From NCBI GenBank assembly GCA_041665785.1, contig JBAYIE010000001.1:167385-231384 (forward strand): DNA of 64,000 bases, read 5' to 3'. This document shows, piece after piece, positions 26,083 to 35,357 of this stretch (position 1 is its first letter; the number at the start of each line of letters is the position of its first letter). Origin of the DNA: JBAYIE01 sp041665785 (GTDB lineage: Bacteria; Bacteroidota; Bacteroidia; UKL13-3). The notes under the pieces were generated by a model. The model made no database searches. It worked only from the letters and a program-made list of their open reading frames with translations, and had not been told where the DNA came from. The position numbers and the translations under genes are program-made.

Positions 26083-27105
26083 ATGAATCCAATTCTCGTA
26101 GAAGTGTATCGAAACGAAGTGCTTGAAAGTTTTCACAGAGGCGTTGTTTGCGTTGTTGATTCCCGGAACCAGGTGATTTTTAGTCGTGGCGATATTCATC
26201 AGCTTTGTTATCCGCGAAGTGCCATGAAGTTATTGCAGGTAATTCCATTGCTGGAGGCAGGAGGCATGGAACATTTCGATTTTACGTTGGAGGAAATAGC
26301 CATCATGTGCGGATCCCATAATGGAGAACCGGAGCATATAAGAGTTGTCCGTTCTGTCTTAGGTAAGTGTGGTTTGGATGAGAGTGCCTTGCAGTGTGGG
26401 TCTCAGTACCCAACAGCAAAAAAAGAGGCAGATCAATTGATCAGGGATAGTATCAAACCTGGTGCCATTCATAACAATTGCAGCGGTAAGCATGCTGGTA
26501 TGCTGGCGATGTGCATATTGAAGCATTGGCCGGTGGAAAATTATCTTCATCCCGGACATCCGCTCCAACAAGCTATTTTAGAGACATGCAGTTTGTTTTA
26601 TGAATGGCCCAAAGAAAAAATGGTTGTAGCATTGGATGGATGTTCAGCTCCGATTTTTTCCGTTCCGGTAATCAATCAGGCCATTGGTTACAAGAATCTG
26701 ATAAACCCTGTAGCATACACAGAGGCTGTTGAAAGATCTTGTGCCATTATTATTGAAGCCGTTAGCGGATATCCGTTTATGGTGGCTGGCACAAATCGAT
26801 ATTGCACAGAGATGTTGCAGGTGACGGCACCAACTATAATAGGGAAAACGGGTGCAGAAGGAATTTTCTGTATGGGATTTACAGAACACAAACTCGGCGT
26901 ATGCATCAAAATTGACGATGGGAAGATGCAACCCCAATACAATGTGGCTCAGGCTTTAATTGAAGCAACAAAAATTTTCAGCATGGAACGTTTGAAGGTT
27001 TTACATTCCTATAATCAAAGTGAGATCAGAAATTTTAACAAGTTTATAACCGGTGAAATAAGAGCAGCAGCAGGATTGTTTGATGACTTTAATCTCATAC
27101 AATGA
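26083..27105 (+). CDS. Asparaginase II family protein
   Basis: 340 residues, matching the Asparaginase_II family (PF06089), distinct from the classical bacterial L-asparaginases. Conserved segments are YPRSAMKLLQVIPLLEAGG, CGSHNGEPEHIRVV, HNNCSGKHAGMLAMC and DGCSAPIFSVPV. Members are presumed to hydrolyse asparagine or a related amide in the cytoplasm; direct evidence for the bacterial proteins is limited. It is tail-to-tail with the SirB1-like gene, 5 bp apart. Confidence 0.88.
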   Translation: MNPILVEVYRNEVLESFHRGVVCVVDSRNQVIFSRGDIHQLCYPRSAMKLLQVIPLLEAGGMEHFDFTLEEIAIMCGSHNGEPEHIRVVRSVLGKCGLDESALQCGSQYPTAKKEADQLIRDSIKPGAIHNNCSGKHAGMLAMCILKHWPVENYLHPGHPLQQAILETCSLFYEWPKEKMVVALDGCSAPIFSVPVINQAIGYKNLINPVAYTEAVERSCAIIIEAVSGYPFMVAGTNRYCTEMLQVTAPTIIGKTGAEGIFCMGFTEHKLGVCIKIDDGKMQPQYNVAQALIEATKIFSMERLKVLHSYNQSEIRNFNKFITGEIRAAAGLFDDFNLIQ

Positions 27106-27110
27106 TTCTA

Positions 27111-28061
27111 CTATTCTTCATCATCTTCTCCTGGTGTGGTGTCTTCAAAATCACTGAGAAGGGGTTCGCCCAGAATCGACAGCATTTCACGTACCTCTGA
27201 GACTTTGGATTGCTTGCCAATTTTTTCATAGGCAACTACTAAATTTCGCAACACCCGTTTGATAATATCCGGATTATCGCAAGGTTCAAAAAATTCGAGT
27301 TTAGGCTCAATCTTGATCTGCCGGAGAAATTGTTCCAGGTTCGCTTTCGAAAAAACAGCACCCTGATTAAACGCATTGATATAGAACAGAACCTTTCCTT
27401 CCTTTGGGTCAAGTTTATGTTTGATGTTGAATGGATCCTGAGCCTGAATTGTAAAATTCTCTTCTTTGTAGGCCAGCACAAAATGCTGAGGCAGGTTTAC
27501 CCCATATATCGGAATGTTCAGGCGTTGTGCAATGAGCATGTACACCACGGCGAGCATTATCGGATTGCCGCGTTTGCTCTCTAAAACTACATTGATAAAA
27601 GAGTTTTGTGGATCATGATACTGATCCGTATTGCCTTTAAATCCATGAACCTGATACAAGATATGATTGATAATCCGTACTTTTTCAAAAGACGAAAGAT
27701 CAAAATGCAGCTCCAGCCAGATATCAAGTCGAATCCGGTCTATTTCATTGATGAGAACCTGTTTGTCGAGGTCGGGGTAACGGTACTTGGCGATAATATA
27801 CACGCCATCCAGTAAATCCTGTTCCTCGCTGTCGCGCCAATGACGTAGTGCTGTCAGCAGGTTATCAAACTGGATGCGATGGATTACATTCTCTATTTTT
27901 TGCTGATGGGTAAGATTAAGTATACTTCCCCATTCATGTTCTAAAATAGGTATGACACTTACACCAAGCGATAGCAATTTTTCTTCCACATGATGGATCA
28001 CTTCTTCATCATCGTCATCGAGCAGGGCAATCAACGACAACACCTCTTTCTTATTCAGCAT
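27111..28061 (-). CDS. SirB1-like transglutaminase-fold protein
   Basis: 316 residues. The core (about 95-220) carries the SirB1/Transglut_core2 pattern: FINVVLESKRGNPIMLAVVYMLIAQRLNIPIYGVNLPQHF. The catalytic Cys of true transglutaminases is not seen in RGNPIMLA, so the protein is probably not an active transglutaminase. A C-terminal TPR-like helical segment (LRNLVVAYEKIGKQSKVSEVREML) and an acidic tail (DFEDTTPGEDDEE) follow. The function is unknown. It is divergent from the TPR kinase-like gene. Confidence 0.8.
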   Translation of the reverse strand: MLNKKEVLSLIALLDDDDEEVIHHVEEKLLSLGVSVIPILEHEWGSILNLTHQQKIENVIHRIQFDNLLTALRHWRDSEEQDLLDGVYIIAKYRYPDLDKQVLINEIDRIRLDIWLELHFDLSSFEKVRIINHILYQVHGFKGNTDQYHDPQNSFINVVLESKRGNPIMLAVVYMLIAQRLNIPIYGVNLPQHFVLAYKEENFTIQAQDPFNIKHKLDPKEGKVLFYINAFNQGAVFSKANLEQFLRQIKIEPKLEFFEPCDNPDIIKRVLRNLVVAYEKIGKQSKVSEVREMLSILGEPLLSDFEDTTPGEDDEE

Positions 28062-28373
28062 GTACTACACTTTTTCTGATAAGCAATATAACGTACACTT
28101 CAAAAAGACAAAAGTTGGAAATTCAGGAATATTTGTTATTGATTTTGTGTGTTTTTCAGGTGATGATTGAAAGTGCCATACAGGCAAAAACCTAACCACA
28201 ATCGAACAAAAAGACCATTCATACAAAGCTAACCGGAAATACATAAACCTGTTCCATCTGAGGGGCATCGGGTTAAAAGTCTTGAAAAATTCAGATATTT
28301 TGACACGTTTTTTTTTGATAACCTTTATTTTTCACTTAGTTTTCTCAACTCAGAGCATTCGGTCACCACACCT
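28062..28373. other. Divergent intergenic region (312 bp), no gene seen
   Basis: This gap lies between the SirB1-like gene (minus) and the TPR kinase-like gene (plus). The half near the plus-strand gene is T-rich (long T run near 28308-28317) and may contain its promoter, but no clean TTTG/TAnnTTTG pair was found. No repeat, hairpin or RNA gene was recognised. Confidence 0.5.
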
Positions 28374-29885
28374 ATGAAAAAAATCACATGTATACTATTT
28401 GTATTAATACCCGCATTTCTGTTCGGTCAAATAAGTTCTCAGCAACATGAGGCTGATTCACTCAAACGATTATTGGACAAGAGCAAAAAGGACAGTGAAC
28501 GGATTAAGATTCTTGAAAATTTGGGGCATCATTATGCGGCCTCAGATCCTTCTAAAGGACTCGATTTTGCCGTAGAAGCCAATGCATTAGCTAAAGAATT
28601 AAAGTTACCCGACAAAGAAGCATCTTCTTTAGCAGTAATGGCGATTAATTATGACGCCATGATGGATTTCGACAAGGCAATCGAATACAATCAAAAAGCA
28701 TCTGCTCTATATCTGAAACATAAAAATTATCTGGGATATGCTGCCGTCTATGCTAATTTGAGTTCGATTTATATGAGCATGGGTAAATATGCCAATGCGC
28801 TGAGCAGCAGTATGGCTGCACTGGCTGTTTATGATACATCAGGTACACCGAGAAACAAAGCCATCGTTCTGGAGAATATCGGGAGTATCTATTTTGAATT
28901 GAAAAAATATACAGCCAGTGAAATGTATTATAAAGGTGCTTTACTTTTATTCGATTCATTGAACAACAAAAGTGATATTGCCAGATGCAGCGGGAATCTG
29001 GCACGCATCTATACCGAATTGAACGCCACAGAGCAGGCGTTACGTCTACTTTTTAAGGCTTATAGAATGAATGCCGAACTGCATAACCAACGCGGGAAAA
29101 TTATCAACCTTACCAATATCGGGATTGCCTACCTGAGAATGAAGAAATACGATTCAGCGTATACTTTTTTTAACCATTCGCTGAACCTGAGCAAGAAACT
29201 CAATTTAATTCAGTTTATTGCCTTTAATAAAGGGAATATCGGTACGGTATTTTTGCATCAGTATAAATTCACAGCCATTGATAATAAAACAGAATTGCTC
29301 AACAAAGCCATCGATAACTTACAAAATGCATCAAATTTGTGTGATTCATTAGGCTTGAGTGCACCCAAACTCGAATTTGATGAAACACTCCTGGAAGCAT
29401 TTACCCTGAAGCGGGATTACGAGCAAGCTTTGAGTAAATACAGATCCATTGTAAGTCTTAAAGATACGCTGCATTCCATTGAAACGCGAACTACCATTGC
29501 AAAACTGGAAACTCAAAGGGAATTGGAGCTCAAGGATAAAGACATCCTGATTAAGCAACATGAATTAGAAATTGAGAAGTTGAGTGATCAGAAGCGAACG
29601 GTCATCTATTTGCTGGTTATTCTGTTACTTTCATTCTTGATTTTCTTATTTGCCCGATACCATATCAGCCGGATCAATGCCCGTAAAAAGGAAGTACTTG
29701 AGTTAAAACAAATCCACGCGCATCAGGTTAGAGGTCCGGTTGCTACCATTATCGGGTTAGCTGATTTATTAAAAGTGATAGGTTCCGATAATAAATATAC
29801 ATCCGATGAATTGATTCAGGGAATTGAGACCGAGGCAAAAAAATTGGATAAAATTGTTACCTTATTAATAAAAAAAGAAGACTAA
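28374..29885 (+). CDS. Exported TPR protein with a histidine-kinase DHp segment but no ATPase domain
   Basis: 503 residues. A signal peptide (about 1-19, MKKITCILFVLIPAFLFGQ) precedes tetratricopeptide repeats across roughly 25-380 and a coiled-coil (ETQRELELKDKDILIKQHELEIEKL). One membrane helix follows (about 410-430). The cytoplasmic tail of about 73 residues holds an H-box-like HQVRGPVATIIGLADLL with candidate phospho-acceptor H450. The protein ends at the second DHp helix with no HATPase_c. It may be phosphorylated by another kinase, act as a phosphotransfer or scaffold, or be a C-terminally lost kinase. The response regulator starts 8 bp downstream. Confidence 0.82.
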   Translation: MKKITCILFVLIPAFLFGQISSQQHEADSLKRLLDKSKKDSERIKILENLGHHYAASDPSKGLDFAVEANALAKELKLPDKEASSLAVMAINYDAMMDFDKAIEYNQKASALYLKHKNYLGYAAVYANLSSIYMSMGKYANALSSSMAALAVYDTSGTPRNKAIVLENIGSIYFELKKYTASEMYYKGALLLFDSLNNKSDIARCSGNLARIYTELNATEQALRLLFKAYRMNAELHNQRGKIINLTNIGIAYLRMKKYDSAYTFFNHSLNLSKKLNLIQFIAFNKGNIGTVFLHQYKFTAIDNKTELLNKAIDNLQNASNLCDSLGLSAPKLEFDETLLEAFTLKRDYEQALSKYRSIVSLKDTLHSIETRTTIAKLETQRELELKDKDILIKQHELEIEKLSDQKRTVIYLLVILLLSFLIFLFARYHISRINARKKEVLELKQIHAHQVRGPVATIIGLADLLKVIGSDNKYTSDELIQGIETEAKKLDKIVTLLIKKED

Positions 29886-29893
29886 ATCCCCCA

Positions 29894-30298
29894 ATGACAC
29901 TAAAAAAATACAACTCGGTTCTGGTTGTTGATGATTCCCATCTGGATCGCATTATTGCTTCCAAAGTTATTTTATTCAATAAACTAAGCGAAAAAGTTGA
30001 AGTTGTAAACTCAGGCCGGCAAGGTCTGGATTATGTGGAAAGCAGAATAGATAAGCCCGGTGAACTGCCGGATGTATTGTTTCTGGATATAAAAATGCCT
30101 GAAATGGATGGTTTCGAATTTCTGGAACATTACGCCACTTTGCCTGGCAATGTTCATCAGGTTTGTCATGTTTATATTCTGAGTTCTTCAGTAGATCAAA
30201 AAGATTTAGAAAAAGCGCAGAAATCAGATTGGGTGAAAGGTTATATCATCAAACCGCTTTCATTGGAAAAATTAGAACAACATTTCGGGTTAACTTGA
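29894..30298 (+). CDS. Single-domain response regulator (CheY-like)
   Basis: 134 residues, a receiver domain only. The acidic pair is D13/D14 in VVDDSHLD; the phospho-acceptor is D65 in VLFLDIKMPEMDG; the switch serine is in YILSSSVDQ and the conserved Lys in YIIKPLS. No DNA-binding output domain is present, so output must be through protein contact. It is immediately downstream of the DHp-only TPR protein (8-bp gap), its evident partner. Confidence 0.9.
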   Translation: MTLKKYNSVLVVDDSHLDRIIASKVILFNKLSEKVEVVNSGRQGLDYVESRIDKPGELPDVLFLDIKMPEMDGFEFLEHYATLPGNVHQVCHVYILSSSVDQKDLEKAQKSDWVKGYIIKPLSLEKLEQHFGLT

Positions 30299-30390
30299 AA
30301 TAGGGTATATCAAAGGTCTGCAAGAATATGCATATTTTGGACTGATATTCAAGTTATGAATCTATTTTCTGATCTTTAAAATTTAATTGT

Positions 30391-30780
30391 ATGCCATCGA
30401 AATCAACTAAAATTATTTATTGGACCACAACCGGTTTGTTTGTGGCGTTTATGTTGTTCTCAGCTATACCAGATGCTATGGTTGTAGAAGAAGCAAAAGT
30501 ATTTATTACGCATTTGGGTTATCCGGTTTATTTTATCCCCTTTATCGGTGTAGCTAAAATTTTAGGAAGTATCGCTTTACTGGTTCCTGGTTTCCGTACT
30601 ATTAAGGAATGGGCGTATGCCGGACTGTTTTACGATTTGGTAGGTGCCGTTTATTCCGGTATCATGGTCGACGGTTTTGATCCTGCCATGTTAACCATGG
30701 TTGTGGTTTTTGGAGTGATGTTTACGTCGTATTTTTTTAACCGGAGGATGTATCCGATCAAAGGAGAATTAATAAAATAA
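30391..30780 (+). CDS. DoxX-like membrane protein
   Basis: 129 residues, four hydrophobic helices (near 9-27, 45-66, 72-92 and 96-116). The pattern LGYPVYFIPFIGVAKILGSIALLVPGFRTIKEWAYAG region is characteristic of DoxX-like proteins, small inner-membrane proteins sometimes linked to redox or quinone pools. The specific role is unknown. It is convergent with topA; the 108-bp gap between them contains no convincing terminator. Confidence 0.8.
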   Translation: MPSKSTKIIYWTTTGLFVAFMLFSAIPDAMVVEEAKVFITHLGYPVYFIPFIGVAKILGSIALLVPGFRTIKEWAYAGLFYDLVGAVYSGIMVDGFDPAMLTMVVVFGVMFTSYFFNRRMYPIKGELIK

Positions 30781-30888
30781 TACTTTCATCCAATGATGAT
30801 CCGGTGTGCGTGGATTACAAATTATTGTGAAAAATGTAATTCATTAGCACAAGTCATTGACGATTCTACCTGAACCTGAAAATCAGAA

Positions 30889-33303
30889 TTACTTTGCAGA
30901 TTTTTTTGCTGCAGGTTTTTTCTTTGCAGCAGTCTTTTTAGCTGCGGTCTTTTTTGCCGGAGCTTTCTTAGCGGCCGTTTTACCACCTGCTTTTTTAGCA
31001 GGTGCCGTTTTCCTGGAAGGCCTAACTTTTTTGTCGGCTGCAATAATAGCCATACAATCTGTAAAGGTTAAGGTTTCGGCTTGCTGACCTTTCGGTATTT
31101 TATAGTTGTCTTTACCGTAAACAATATACGGACCCCAACGGCCATTCAGTAAACGAAGGTCATTGTCTTCATCAAATACCTTAATCAGTTTATTGGCATC
31201 CGATACCCGTTTGTTGGCTATGATTTCCTGAGCCGTTTCGCTATCAATGGTCCAGGCATCTCCAGGTTTGGGAATCGAATAGAATTTATTATCGTGTAAG
31301 ATATACGGCCCGAAACGTCCGATATTGGCTTTCATCTCCTTGCCTTCAAACTCACCGATAGCTCGTGGCAATTTGAATAATTCCAGCGCTTCGTCAAGAG
31401 TAATCGATTCTATTAATTGTCCGGCACGCAACTTACCATATTGAGGTTTTTCATCTTCCGTACCTTCACCCAATTGCACAAAAGGACCGTAACGACCAAC
31501 CTTGGCGTATACAGTTTTACCGGTTACCGCATCAACCCCCAGTACCCGTTCTCCACTCTGGCGCTCGGCTGTTTCTGTAGTCATCTCAACTTCCTTATGA
31601 AAAGGAGTATAAAATGATTCAATCATTTTATTCCATTTCAATTGACCCAGTGCGATCTCATCGAATTCCTTTTCCACCTTTGCCGTAAAATGGTAATCCA
31701 TGATATGTTCGAAGTGCTTGGAAAGAAAATCCGTAACAATCATTCCGATATCACTCGGGAAAAGTTTGGATTTTTCGGAAGCGTATTTCTCAATTTTTAT
31801 TTCTTTTTGGATGGAACCGTTGTGCAAGGAAAGTGAGGTGTAATTGCGATCTTTTCCTTCACGATCGTCCTTGATTACATAACCACGCTTTTGTATGGTT
31901 GAAATTGTAGGAGCATAGGTGGATGGCCGGCCAATTCCCAATTCTTCCAGCTTCTTTACAAGACTGGCTTCCGTATATCGTGCCGCCGGTTTTGTGTACC
32001 TTTCAACGGCATCCATGTTTATAAACTGCAGAGTTTCTCCAACTTTTAACGGAGGCAACATTTTGCTGGTATCTTCCTCCTGTTCTTCATCTGAACTTTC
32101 AAGGTATACTTTTAAGAATCCATCAAACTTAAGTACTTCACCGGTAGCAACCAGTTCTTGCACAACACCTGAAATGCCTATAGTGGCAACGGTTTTCTCG
32201 ATTTGTGCTTTGGCCATCTGAGAAGCAATAGCACGCTTATAAATCAGGTCATATAACCTTTTTTCCTGAGGCGTTCCGTCAATACTTACTTTATCAAAAT
32301 ACGTTGGACGAATGGCTTCGTGGGCTTCCTGAGCACTGCTGCTCTTGGTGGTGTAACGCATCGGCCGGCTATATTGATCCCCGAAATTATCTGATATGTA
32401 TTTTTTAGCCGCACCAATGGCAAGTTCCGAAAGATTCACTGAATCGGTACGCATGTAAGTAATATATCCGTTTTCATACAACTTCTGGGCAATGCTCATG
32501 GTAGTACTCACCGAATATCCGATTTTACGACTGGCTTCCTGTTGAAGGGTAGAAGTTGTAAATGGTGGAGCAGGGGATTTTTCGGTTGGTTTTATTTCAA
32601 GATTCCGGATAGTGAAATCAGCACCGCTGCATTTTTCCAAAAAAGCATAGGCTTCTTCTTCCGTTTGAATGCGTTTGCCCAATTCGGCTTCCATGGTTTT
32701 TCCTTCCACGTTAAACCTGGCAATTACCTTGAAGGATGTGCTGTATTCAAATGAATTGATTTCACGCTCACGTTCAACAATCAAACGTACGGCAACTGAT
32801 TGCACACGTCCGGCTGAAAGATTGCCTTTCACTTTCTTCCAGAGCACCGGCGACAATTCAAACCCAACCAATCGATCCAAAACCCGACGTGCCTGTTGGG
32901 CATCTACCAGACTTTTATCAATACTCCTCGGATTGTCGATAGCATTTAAGATGGCAGGTTTGGTAATTTCATGAAATACTATGCGGCGGGTTTTTGCCTC
33001 ACTCAGTTCGAGCACCTCTGATAAATGCCATGAAATGGCTTCTCCTTCACGGTCCTCGTCCGATGCCAGCCAAACAATCTCTGCTGCTTTCGATAATTTT
33101 TTTAGTTCGGCTACTACAGCTTTCTTTTCGGCTGGTACTTCGTAGCGGGGTGTAAAATCGTGTTTTACATCGATGGCATCATCGCCTTTGGCCAGATCGC
33201 GGATATGGCCGTAACACGACTTTACTGTAAAATCCTTACCCAGGAACTTCTCAATGGTTTTGGCCTTTGCAGGCGACTCTACGATCACAAGGTTCTTCGT
33301 CAT
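30889..33303 (-). CDS. topA: DNA topoisomerase I
   Basis: 804 residues, type IA enzyme that relaxes negative supercoils. The TOPRIM domain has IVESPAKAKTIE and ASDEDREGE (D82, D84, E86). The active-site tyrosine is Y283 in YITYMRTDS; SAGRVQSVAVR and IGRPSTYAPTI follow. The C-terminal half carries Topo_C repeats (RYGPFVQLG, RFGPYILHD, RWGPYIVYG) rather than zinc ribbons. The last 40 or so residues are a Lys/Ala/Pro repeat (KKAPAKKTAAKK and similar) like histone H1 tails, expected to bind DNA non-specifically. No obvious operon partner. Confidence 0.95.
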   Translation of the reverse strand: MTKNLVIVESPAKAKTIEKFLGKDFTVKSCYGHIRDLAKGDDAIDVKHDFTPRYEVPAEKKAVVAELKKLSKAAEIVWLASDEDREGEAISWHLSEVLELSEAKTRRIVFHEITKPAILNAIDNPRSIDKSLVDAQQARRVLDRLVGFELSPVLWKKVKGNLSAGRVQSVAVRLIVEREREINSFEYSTSFKVIARFNVEGKTMEAELGKRIQTEEEAYAFLEKCSGADFTIRNLEIKPTEKSPAPPFTTSTLQQEASRKIGYSVSTTMSIAQKLYENGYITYMRTDSVNLSELAIGAAKKYISDNFGDQYSRPMRYTTKSSSAQEAHEAIRPTYFDKVSIDGTPQEKRLYDLIYKRAIASQMAKAQIEKTVATIGISGVVQELVATGEVLKFDGFLKVYLESSDEEQEEDTSKMLPPLKVGETLQFINMDAVERYTKPAARYTEASLVKKLEELGIGRPSTYAPTISTIQKRGYVIKDDREGKDRNYTSLSLHNGSIQKEIKIEKYASEKSKLFPSDIGMIVTDFLSKHFEHIMDYHFTAKVEKEFDEIALGQLKWNKMIESFYTPFHKEVEMTTETAERQSGERVLGVDAVTGKTVYAKVGRYGPFVQLGEGTEDEKPQYGKLRAGQLIESITLDEALELFKLPRAIGEFEGKEMKANIGRFGPYILHDNKFYSIPKPGDAWTIDSETAQEIIANKRVSDANKLIKVFDEDNDLRLLNGRWGPYIVYGKDNYKIPKGQQAETLTFTDCMAIIAADKKVRPSRKTAPAKKAGGKTAAKKAPAKKTAAKKTAAKKKPAAKKSAK

Positions 33304-33395
33304 CTCAATTCAATAATAACCTAATTCTAAGTTGGTTTGGGTTTTAAATGCAATACCCCGCACAAAGGCAAGGTTCCAAAAATGCTTTTAAAATT

Positions 33396-35255
33396 TCAAT
33401 TAATCAACAATTTATGGCTAAAGCTACCTGTTCTACCCTGAATTCGGATAAAATAAATTCCCGGTTTCAGCATAGCACAGTTCATTTCCACCTGGTGTTG
33501 ACCGGATTCAAAAATTTCTGACCGTATGGGTAATTCACGACCCAGCAAATCAGCATAAGTAAATTCAAGCTCTTCTTTTTCTTTTAATGAAAAGTGCAAT
33601 GTTGCAGTAGTTTGTGCAGGATTAGGTGAAACAGAAAACTGCATTTCACTGCGTAAATCATCTTCAATTCCGGTAGCTCCGTTGCGAATGGCAATTTCAT
33701 CCACGTAAATATTATTTCCTCTGCGGTTCAGTAATTCAAAACGCAGACGGGCATGCGTAAATGTTTTATAACCCGAAAGATCGACCGAAACTTTTCTCCA
33801 ATCCTGTTTCCCCGAAGGAATGAATTCTGCCGATTGAATGCCTGCCGTACTCATGCTTTCTCCCGACATACGTACAACCGGAATTTCCGTCATTCCAAAA
33901 TCATTTGAAATCCGAACGGTTAGTGAGTCATTTGTAGCGGTTGATTTCTGTGCATAGGCATAATAAAATTCCAGCGTCGGATTAGGGATGGAATTCAAAT
34001 CAATCTCCGGAGTTTGAAAGCCATCACGTGAGTTTATCTTAACGGTAGAATTGAGGAAATTGCGAACATAAAAGGAATTTGTTCCCGAATACGCAACGGT
34101 AGTATTTACCTGCCATCCGTTACCGGGATTGTTAAAATTATTGATAATCCAGCCGGATGAAGTTGGACTGGGTTCTTCAAATCCATAGGTAAAAGGTACC
34201 TTAAGTGTTGCTGCCGGTACTTCAGTAAATGTACCGTCTGTATTTACACCTGCATAGGTTAAGTTTTGTACAAAATTGGGAGAGGTTCCGAAAATTCCAG
34301 TACGGTAAACCATGGAACCCTGGATACGCGCTTTTTGTCCCAGCGTGAACATATTCATACAACTGCCATCTGAATAATCCATATAGTCCCGAATCAGATC
34401 TATCGAATCAGGTACATCATTGGTACAACTGTTTTTACCGGTCTGACATCCAAATGAAGCCGCTGATACCGGTGGGGTATCACATACCAGATCACCTTGC
34501 GATGCGCAGGTGGCTGATGTTCCGCCAACACAGCCTCCCTGAAAGGTATGATACAATCCCAGCCAATGTCCGATTTCATGCGTCAGGGTTCTTCCCATCT
34601 GACTGATATCGCCAAAACCTATTTTACCGACCTGATCTGCACGTATGACGATTCCATCTGTATTGGGTGAGCTTCCCATCATCCAGGGAAATTGCGCATA
34701 ACCAAGAATGGTTCCCGTTCCGCCAATCATATTGATCGTACTTACCACCCAAATGTTCAGGTATTTCTGACTATTCCAGAAGCTGAGCGACTTTACCGCG
34801 TCCGATGCATCCTGATACATTCCGGGATTGTAAATCCGGTTGATGCCATCATGCTTTTTACCGCTCGGATCGTATTGTGCTAAACGGAATTCCACTTCAA
34901 CATCGGCAGCCAGCGGATTGGTACTGAAACCGGGTGTTCCGGCTATTTTGCGGTAATCTTCATTCAGAATACGGAGCTGATCCATGATCTGAGCCTGACT
35001 GATATTTTCAAATCCGTTGTTGTGTATAATATGAAATACCACGGGTACATAGCGTACCGTAGCACTTTTGTGCATCAGCAAACTATTCATCTGCTGACGA
35101 ATCAGCGCATTGGCATCGTCCTCTTTTTTTAGAAGTGAAGGATCACGTACAATAGCTTCGCGGTATAATTCATCGGTTGCACAGGGGATAATTTCCTGCG
35201 CCTGAATAAATTGAAAGCTACTGATAAACAGGCAAATAATTAAGAATCTTCTCAT
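33396..35255 (-). CDS. Secreted M43 (pappalysin-like) zinc metalloprotease, T9SS cargo
   Basis: 619 residues from the ATG at 35255 (an in-frame ATG at 35282 would add 9 residues before the signal peptide). Signal peptide about 1-20. The metzincin domain has HEIGHWLGLYH (zinc ligands H226, H230, H236; base E227) and a Met-turn region DYSDGSCMNMFTLGQ, fitting family M43. A MAM-like or jelly-roll domain follows (about 340-535). The last 80 residues form a T9SS type A sorting domain (SVSPNPAQTTATLHF up to GSFSHKLLIN). It is expected to be secreted or surface attached through the T9SS and to degrade extracellular protein. Confidence 0.92.
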   Translation of the reverse strand: MRRFLIICLFISSFQFIQAQEIIPCATDELYREAIVRDPSLLKKEDDANALIRQQMNSLLMHKSATVRYVPVVFHIIHNNGFENISQAQIMDQLRILNEDYRKIAGTPGFSTNPLAADVEVEFRLAQYDPSGKKHDGINRIYNPGMYQDASDAVKSLSFWNSQKYLNIWVVSTINMIGGTGTILGYAQFPWMMGSSPNTDGIVIRADQVGKIGFGDISQMGRTLTHEIGHWLGLYHTFQGGCVGGTSATCASQGDLVCDTPPVSAASFGCQTGKNSCTNDVPDSIDLIRDYMDYSDGSCMNMFTLGQKARIQGSMVYRTGIFGTSPNFVQNLTYAGVNTDGTFTEVPAATLKVPFTYGFEEPSPTSSGWIINNFNNPGNGWQVNTTVAYSGTNSFYVRNFLNSTVKINSRDGFQTPEIDLNSIPNPTLEFYYAYAQKSTATNDSLTVRISNDFGMTEIPVVRMSGESMSTAGIQSAEFIPSGKQDWRKVSVDLSGYKTFTHARLRFELLNRRGNNIYVDEIAIRNGATGIEDDLRSEMQFSVSPNPAQTTATLHFSLKEKEELEFTYADLLGRELPIRSEIFESGQHQVEMNCAMLKPGIYFIRIQGRTGSFSHKLLIN

Positions 35256-35357
35256 CAAACGGTTTGGTAAACTTTGCCGCAAGTATAGGCAAAAACCGTA
35301 CTATAATTTCCTTAATTCCTTATCGTTACGAGAATCTTACACGAATACGGGTTTGGT

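Noticed and set aside
28062..28373. Small minus-strand frame at 28065-28268 as a gene
   Set aside because: No recognisable domain or membrane helix, and composition like non-coding sequence; it lies in a divergent promoter region.
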